Source: Clostridium sp. CAG:768
GTDB lineage: Bacteria; Cyanobacteriota; Vampirovibrionia; Gastranaerophilales; Gastranaerophilaceae
Assembly: GCA_000437435.1 (NCBI GenBank)
Contig: FR899625.1
Coordinates: forward strand, 124,001-188,000
DNA: 64,000 nt
Direction: 5' to 3'
Position numbers and translations under genes: made by a program. Shown here one piece after another: positions 59,282 through 64,000 of this stretch; the first letter of the stretch is position 1, and each line of letters starts with the position of its first letter. The notes under the pieces are model-generated. The model was not told the DNA's origin, made no database searches, and worked only from the letters and a program-made list of their open reading frames with translations.

Positions 59282-60397
59282 ATGATTAAATTAAGTCAAA
59301 AAGTATTAAATGGATTAGGGAAAGTTCCACCAACTAAACCAAAGTCAAAAAATGTAGTTGATGGTGCATTAAATGTTTCGAAAAAAGTTCGTAGAAGAAT
59401 TGCTGCTGGGACATCTTCTCCTCTTGAAAGAACTCCAAAATCTGACACTTTTGTGAGCAGTAATTCTGTTCAAACTGTTGCAAAAAAAGAAGAAATTCAA
59501 AATACAGATACCAAAAATCGTTTAGGTTATTTTTTAATAAAGCAAAATAAACAATTAGCTGCACAGTATATGAATGATTTGGAAATTGTTGCTCAGGCTA
59601 TTCCGGAAGCGTCTTTTTATAGAGAAGTGAATAAAAGTTCAACAAAAGAATTACCTTCTATCCTTGATAAAATTGCAAGAAGAACAGATCAATTTTCTGA
59701 ACGCGGTTATTCAGGTGTAATAAGAGATGGTGTTAGAGGAACAATTTTCTTACCTGACGCTGATAAAAATTATGTAAAAGTAGTTAAGGCTATGCAGAAA
59801 AAAGGGTATAAGGTTGCTAAGACTTATGCAGAAGATAAAAATGGTGATATTATTCTAGGTAAAGATGGTTTGCCTAAAATGGTAGATGATATAGATGTAA
59901 GGTTTGGAGATAATTCAGTTCCTTCTGGTTATGAAGATGTGCAAATGCGTTTTGAAAAAAATGGGCATTTATATGAACTATTATTTTTACCCGGACCTAA
60001 TTATGCTGCAATAAAAAATAAAGAGCATACTTTAGTGTTTGAAAATTTTAGAAAATATGATGCGGCAAAAATTACTGATGATGATGGCGCAAAACAAATT
60101 GTAAAAGGTATCAAAAAAATTTATCACGGTTTGACTAGAAGATTATATGAAGATGCAAAATTGCGTGATAAATTTGGAGCTTCAAAAGCTTCTCAAATTA
60201 CTTTTTCGAAAGAAGATGTAGAAAAAGCAGATAATTTGTTTGAATCTTTAAAAACACTATATTTAGGTAAATATAATGCTTTACCTCCTAGTAAGCGTTC
60301 TAAACCTAGATTTAAAGAAACTGAAAAATATAAAGTTTTAGATGCAATAGAACAAAATCTAAGAGATGTATTAGAATTGTATAAGCCTATAGACTAA
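59282..60397 (+). CDS. Possible RelA/SpoT-like nucleotidyltransferase-fold protein
   Basis: 371 residues, no signal peptide; GGAG before the ATG. A basic, serine-rich N-terminal 85 residues precedes a domain with VIRDGVRGTIFLPDADKNY, DDIDVRFGDNSVPSGYEDV, and LYELLFLPGPNYAAIKNKEH. The order (D..G.R, then GY-x-D-V-Q, then E.....P.....K..EH) resembles the Rel synthetase or a related nucleotidyltransferase. Catalysis and substrate are not shown; an alarmone or nucleotide-modifying role is a suggestion only. A C-terminal helical domain follows. It has the strongest promoter in the window. Confidence 0.45.
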   Translation: MIKLSQKVLNGLGKVPPTKPKSKNVVDGALNVSKKVRRRIAAGTSSPLERTPKSDTFVSSNSVQTVAKKEEIQNTDTKNRLGYFLIKQNKQLAAQYMNDLEIVAQAIPEASFYREVNKSSTKELPSILDKIARRTDQFSERGYSGVIRDGVRGTIFLPDADKNYVKVVKAMQKKGYKVAKTYAEDKNGDIILGKDGLPKMVDDIDVRFGDNSVPSGYEDVQMRFEKNGHLYELLFLPGPNYAAIKNKEHTLVFENFRKYDAAKITDDDGAKQIVKGIKKIYHGLTRRLYEDAKLRDKFGASKASQITFSKEDVEKADNLFESLKTLYLGKYNALPPSKRSKPRFKETEKYKVLDAIEQNLRDVLELYKPID

Positions 60398-61733
60398 TAA
60401 TTGCTACATTTTCTATATGGTAAGTATGGCAAAACATATCAAATGGTTGTATGCTTTCAATATTGCAACCATTATCTTTTAGATATTTTAAATCTCTTGC
60501 AAGTGTTGCAGGATTGCAGCTTACATAAATAATTTTATTTTTTGTGTGAGCAATTGTTTCATCCAGAGCTTCTTTTGTACAGCCTTTGCGAGGAGGATCA
60601 AGAATTGTTATATCAAATTTTTTCTTAATAGATTTAAGATATTTTGTTGTATCTTCAGTGTGTAGTTCAACATTATCTATTTTATTTATTTGAAGGACTT
60701 CTTTTGCTTTTTCTATGGATTCTTTGTTTTCTTCTATGCTTGTTACTTTTAGTGCAGAGTCGCTTATAACTATTCCAAATGTCGCTATTCCTGCATAAGC
60801 ATCAAGAACGGTTGGATTGTTGTGTTTTTTTATTTCATCTTTTACGTACTTAAAGATGTTTTCCGCACTTTTAGGATTTACTTGGAAGAATGTAGATGAT
60901 CCTATTTTAAAAGTTTTATCTAAAATTTTTTCATAAATAAAATCATCTCCGATTATACATTCTGTTTTCTCCCCTAAAATAACATTTGTTTTTTTGTTAT
61001 TAAAGTTAATACAAACACCAGTAACATCTTCAAATTCATCAAAAATTCTTTTTGAAAAGTCACTTATATTCTTTGATATTTTATTGGAATTTATAACTAA
61101 TGTAACTAATAATTTTCCATTATAAGAAGAAGATCTGATTACAATGTGTCGTAAATCTCCAGTGTGCTTCTTTTCATTGTAGCCAGAAATATTATATTCA
61201 TTTGCTGTATTTCTTATAAAATCAATAACTTTATCGCAAATTTCAGGTTGAATCGGGCAATATTTGATATTAACAATTTCATGTGATTGCGGTTTGTAGT
61301 AACCTGCAAGTAGCTTTTTTGATACTTTTGTTTGTGATACCGGATATTGAATTTTATGTCTGAAAGATTTTATCTCAGGACTTTTAATTGGCGTATTTAT
61401 TGGAGTATCAATATGTCCAATTGTTCTCATAGTATCTTCTACAATTTGTTTTTTTAGAAGTAATTGATAATCATAATCAATGAATTGTAATTGGCATGCC
61501 CCACAAACTTTTTGCATAGGGCAGAATGCATTTGTTCTATATGGTGATGGTGTTATAATTTCGATTGCTTTTGCCGTTGCAAAATTCTTGTTTACCTTTG
61601 AAATTCTTATTTTTAATTCGTCTTGCGGGCATGCATTTTCGACAAATACAACTTGACCATCAATTCTTGCAATTCCTGTTCCAAGATTTGATAGTTTTTC
61701 TATATTTACGATAAATTCATCATTAATTTTCAT
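60387..61733 (-). CDS. rlmD: 23S rRNA (uracil-5-)-methyltransferase, RumA/RlmD family
   Basis: 448 residues. N-terminal TRAM domain; [4Fe-4S] ligands in CPMQKVCGACQLQF; SAM motif VLDAYAGIATFGI; catalytic region DPPRKGC and YVSCNPATLARDL. Makes m5U in 23S rRNA; assignment to the U1939 or U747 enzyme is not certain. The stop overlaps the 59282 gene convergently; the start overlaps the next gene by 11 bases. Confidence 0.88.
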   Translation of the reverse strand: MKINDEFIVNIEKLSNLGTGIARIDGQVVFVENACPQDELKIRISKVNKNFATAKAIEIITPSPYRTNAFCPMQKVCGACQLQFIDYDYQLLLKKQIVEDTMRTIGHIDTPINTPIKSPEIKSFRHKIQYPVSQTKVSKKLLAGYYKPQSHEIVNIKYCPIQPEICDKVIDFIRNTANEYNISGYNEKKHTGDLRHIVIRSSSYNGKLLVTLVINSNKISKNISDFSKRIFDEFEDVTGVCINFNNKKTNVILGEKTECIIGDDFIYEKILDKTFKIGSSTFFQVNPKSAENIFKYVKDEIKKHNNPTVLDAYAGIATFGIVISDSALKVTSIEENKESIEKAKEVLQINKIDNVELHTEDTTKYLKSIKKKFDITILDPPRKGCTKEALDETIAHTKNKIIYVSCNPATLARDLKYLKDNGCNIESIQPFDMFCHTYHIENVAIISL

Positions 61734-62364
61734 TTTTTTGTTTCTTTATGTGAATTTTTAAAGCTGGGAATAAATCATTATCATCACCATAGTGAGAGAA
61801 TGTGATTTTCCCAAATTTATTAGCATTTAATAATGATTTTACATAAGTTTGTTGTACATTATTAGGTTTGTATGAATATTTATAAAAACCTTGTTTTGTA
61901 TCGTTAAGAATTAGAAATTGTTTTTTCTCTAAAGGCTTTTTGTATAGAGTGATTTCATTATTTTTAAATTGAGAAATCTTTACAATTTCAGCATTAGGGA
62001 AAAGGGATTGAATATAAGCTTCATCTAGTTGAATAGCTTTAAAATAGCCGTTATTGTAGATGTATTTAACAAATTTTAAATTAGCATTATCAACACCGAT
62101 AAAATCACCATTGTTGATAAATTCCATGTTTGTAAAAGGTCCTATAGCAAGTTTTCCTTTGTTGTTGTAATATTCAGAAAAACCACCTGATCCTACAAAC
62201 ATTTTGTATATCAATCTAATATCTTTAGGAGATGTTTGAGTAGTACTCCATTTTGTAGTTTGCGGATTATAATAAACCGATTGTTTTTCTTTTATGTAAT
62301 CAAAGGAATAAGCTCTTAATGCTGTAGATATAAGGAATAAAAACGTTATAAAAATCTTTTTCAT
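61723..62364 (-). CDS. Hypothetical secreted protein
   Basis: 213 residues with a classical signal peptide (MKKIFITFLFLISTALRAYS). The mature part is rich in Tyr, Asn and Lys and seems beta-rich; no recognised domain. AAGGAG lies before the ATG. Upstream of and overlapping the rRNA methyltransferase gene. Confidence 0.55.
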   Translation of the reverse strand: MKKIFITFLFLISTALRAYSFDYIKEKQSVYYNPQTTKWSTTQTSPKDIRLIYKMFVGSGGFSEYYNNKGKLAIGPFTNMEFINNGDFIGVDNANLKFVKYIYNNGYFKAIQLDEAYIQSLFPNAEIVKISQFKNNEITLYKKPLEKKQFLILNDTKQGFYKYSYKPNNVQQTYVKSLLNANKFGKITFSHYGDDNDLFPALKIHIKKQKNEN

Positions 62365-62384
62365 AAAAACATATTCTCCTTACT

Positions 62385-62412
62385 AAAAAAGACCTCATAA
62401 ATAGAGGTCTTA
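62385..62412 (-). terminator. Terminator downstream of tRNA-Val
   Basis: Stem AAGACCTC / GAGGTCTT with a seven-base loop, then TTTTTT on the minus strand. It separates the tRNA from the secreted-protein gene. Confidence 0.75.
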
Positions 62413-62417
62413 TAAAA

Positions 62418-62493
62418 TGGTGGGCGTTAGAAGACTCGAACTTCTGACATCCTCCTTGTAAGGGAGGCGCTCTACCAACTGAGCTAAACGCCC
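62418..62493 (-). tRNA. tRNA-Val (anticodon TAC), CCA encoded
   Basis: GGGCGTT pairs with AACGCCC; anticodon loop CTTACAA gives TAC; T-loop TTCGAGT; A-CCA follows the acceptor. 76 bases. Confidence 0.92.
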
Positions 62494-62505
62494 TCAGCAA
62501 GATTA

Positions 62506-62534
62506 ATAATAACTGAAACAAATTTTATTGTCAA
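62506..62534 (-). promoter_or_regulatory. Promoter of tRNA-Val
   Basis: Minus strand TTGACA (62529-62534), 17-base spacer, TATTAT (62506-62511). Confidence 0.6.
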
Positions 62535-62541
62535 CTATTTT

Positions 62542-62697
62542 TTATAAAGTTTTTTCTAAAATTTCTATTGAATCGTTAATTTCTTGGAAAATTCTAGTAA
62601 ATTCAGCTCTTAGGTTATTGTCTTTTGCTTTGTTTTGTTGCTGTTTAACACTAAATTTTATATTTTTCTCGTTTCTTAGTATTAAAAAAGAAATATG
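62542..62697 (-). other. Open frame continuing past the stop of the upstream gene
   Basis: In the same frame as the 62698-63099 gene and directly after its TAA, 51 codons stay open to a second TAA at 62542. The peptide (…NEKNIKFSVKQQQNKAKDNN… and …RAEFTRIFQEINDSIEILEK…) looks coding and helical. It contains no ATG, GTG or TTG, so it could only be reached by read-through or a rare start, or it is the remnant of a longer C-terminus. Confidence 0.35.
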
Positions 62698-63099
62698 TTA
62701 TTCTTCAGGTGTCGTCTGATTTTCTTCTTGTTTTTCGAGAAGTTGTTTTTCATATTCCATACGTTGTTTTACTTTTATTTCATGTTTTTCCCCATGATGA
62801 GGTTCTTCTCGTTTGTATCTTTGATCAGTCCACCATTTTGCCATGTGATAAACAGGACCACGTTTATATGGTTTCGGTTTTTCTTCTCTAACTTTTCTCT
62901 CTTTCTGTTTTTTTATTTTTACGGGCTTGTCAAGATTATCAATATTTGGGCGTGCAGGTGGAGGAACATCAATATAATCAATCAAGTCAGCTTCATTTAC
63001 GGCATATGATTCTGGACTCACATAGCCTTCATCTGCAAGTACTTTAGTTGATGATAATATAAATAAAAGTATAAAAATTGGTAATAATCTTTTAATCAT
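62698..63099 (-). CDS. Hypothetical exported charged protein
   Basis: 133 residues from the ATG at 63099 (GAAAGGGC upstream). Signal peptide (MIKRLLPIFILLFILSSTKV) then a Pro/Lys/Glu-rich mature part (DYIDVPPPARPNIDNLDK; repeated KxxK patterns) ending TTPEE. No known domain; probably periplasmic or cell-wall bound. The frame continues past its stop (see 62542). Confidence 0.55.
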   Translation of the reverse strand: MIKRLLPIFILLFILSSTKVLADEGYVSPESYAVNEADLIDYIDVPPPARPNIDNLDKPVKIKKQKERKVREEKPKPYKRGPVYHMAKWWTDQRYKREEPHHGEKHEIKVKQRMEYEKQLLEKQEENQTTPEE

Positions 63100-63113
63100 T
63101 TTGCCCTTTCTTA

Positions 63114-64000
63114 TTATGAATACGGACATCTTGTGATAATATTTTTTCCGTGAGAATCAAGTCCGCCTGTTTTAATTAGGTTAAATTCTTTTGCTGCTTC
63201 ATCAATTTTTGATTGCCATTTTTGATAATAATCGCCTTCGTATGATTGATAGTAACCTTCGTATAATAATGCTTTATCTTTGCCGTATTTTTTGAAATGT
63301 TCAAAAAGGTATGTGTAAAATTCAGGGCAATAAGCTTTTGTTCTTGCTGGATGTGCAATTGACATTACTCCAAAATTTAGCTGTGATACAAATTTTACAG
63401 CATCTTCAAAAGAAGAAAAAGGCTCAAGCATTTTACCTATTGTTGGGTGAGATGCCATATATATTTCTCTTGCTATTTGGATTTTATTTTCTATTTTTTC
63501 CGGAATTTGAGGCAACTCATGCTCGATATACATTTCGAGAGCTTTTTTATAAATTTTATAATAAGGTTCACTACTTGTTTTGAATAAATATTTAAATTCC
63601 TTTATCGGTGCATCATATGAAAAATCAGCATTAGGAAAATAATAGTCAAGTAAAATTTTGCCTGCTGTGTATTTTTTTAGAGGATGAGCAACTTCATCTT
63701 GTCCTTTTTTAATCATAATATGACATTTTGATGCTTCTTCTATATTAAAATTGTATCCTGGCAGTGCAGAATTTAATTTTTCGATAGTCGCTTTTGCGAG
63801 TTGAAGTTTTAAATCTCTTTTATGGGATAAATAATTATTTAACTTTTTATCAAACGGGTCTATTCCATAGACAAGTAAATGTATCTGACAAGGCTTTTTT
63901 TGATCAGGAAAATTTATTCCAATTGTTGATATTTCAAGTCCAAGACAAATATTTACGTTTTTATATTTCTCTATTTTTTTTGAAATTTCTTTTGTCCCGT
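63114..64000 (-). CDS. PHP-domain metal-dependent phosphoesterase (N-terminus outside window)
   Basis: The frame is open to the window edge, giving about 295 residues. PHP-domain motifs: LEISTIGI, then HLLVYGIDPFDKKLNNYL, a helical insert, GVMSIAHPARTKAY with the AHP metal motif, and TGGLDSHGKNI near the end. The order fits the TrpH/YciV group, which hydrolyses small phosphates such as nucleotide 5'-phosphates. The N-terminal metal residues (H-x-H) are beyond the edge. It ends 14 bases before the next gene's ATG. Confidence 0.75.
   Translation of the reverse strand, partial: GTKEISKKIEKYKNVNICLGLEISTIGINFPDQKKPCQIHLLVYGIDPFDKKLNNYLSHKRDLKLQLAKATIEKLNSALPGYNFNIEEASKCHIMIKKGQDEVAHPLKKYTAGKILLDYYFPNADFSYDAPIKEFKYLFKTSSEPYYKIYKKALEMYIEHELPQIPEKIENKIQIAREIYMASHPTIGKMLEPFSSFEDAVKFVSQLNFGVMSIAHPARTKAYCPEFYTYLFEHFKKYGKDKALLYEGYYQSYEGDYYQKWQSKIDEAAKEFNLIKTGGLDSHGKNIITRCPYS

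Overview
The window is AT-rich (roughly 30% GC by eye) chromosomal DNA from an anaerobic, fermentative, diderm bacterium. The best fit is a gut Melainabacterium (Vampirovibrionia / Gastranaerophilales, the non-photosynthetic sister group of Cyanobacteria). Reasons: several prepilin-like proteins carry the core FTLAEVLITLGIIGVVAAL; YidC lacks the P1 domain but has a large insertion in the loop before its fourth core helix, as I recall for cyanobacterial YidC; lipid A genes (lpxK, an MsbA-like exporter) and outer-membrane genes are present; energy genes are PFOR plus a trimeric [FeFe] hydrogenase. The assignment is inference, not a database result.

Layout. 1-4.3 kb: end of one prepilin, a GNAT-like gene, two zinc alcohol dehydrogenases, and a prepilin gene broken by a G10 tract. 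4.3-7 kb: a 51-residue CxxC protein and three tandem paralogous membrane proteins. 7-14.2 kb: prfB with its programmed +1 frameshift, a DUF3137-like protein, a membrane-anchored glycogen-synthase-like protein, nupC, a zinc ribbon and a 31-residue membrane peptide. 14.3-19.2 kb: bioA-bioD, a TpsB-type outer-membrane transporter and a Skp/OmpH chaperone. 19.2-23.3 kb: the electron-bifurcating hydrogenase operon. 23.4-30.3 kb: yidC, queA, a lytic transglycosylase, mlaD-like, lpxK, nth, then tRNA-Pro. 30.4-36.1 kb: metalloprotease, rubredoxin, thioesterase, pseudouridine synthase, coaE, two CHAP-like proteins, and a TPR gene split at an A8 run. 36.1-43.1 kb: MsbA-like ABC exporter, ugd, hydrolase, tRNA-Leu with a broken partial copy, rplS-rbgA-rnhB. 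43.1-50.2 kb: a second G10 prepilin, a TPR protein, mnmG, a methyltransferase, a third G10 prepilin, and a GNAT. 50.2-64 kb: tRNA-Gln and tRNA-Asn, a PglK-like ABC flippase, a Bax-inhibitor-like protein, mtaB, PFOR, a possible RelA/SpoT-like protein, an rRNA methyltransferase, tRNA-Val, and a PHP phosphoesterase running off the end.

How they work together: PFOR (nifJ) makes reduced ferredoxin, and HydABC can use it together with NADH to release H2. lpxK, the exporters, ugd, the MCE protein, TpsB and Skp build or service the outer envelope.

The most striking signal is that the three prepilin genes with visible 5' ends each have a good sigma70 promoter, a Shine-Dalgarno site and an ATG, followed by a run of exactly ten G:C pairs before the prepilin motif. 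In each case the pilin is out of frame by one base and would be restored by an 11-base (or 8-base) tract. This looks like a family of phase-variable (or slippage-dependent) surface pilins. Other notable items are leaderless-looking promoters, a recurrent N-terminal Phe-x-Gly-type motif in otherwise unrelated proteins, a TPR gene split at A8, and an open frame continuing past a stop codon at about 62.6 kb. I saw no CRISPR array, insertion sequence, prophage or rRNA gene.
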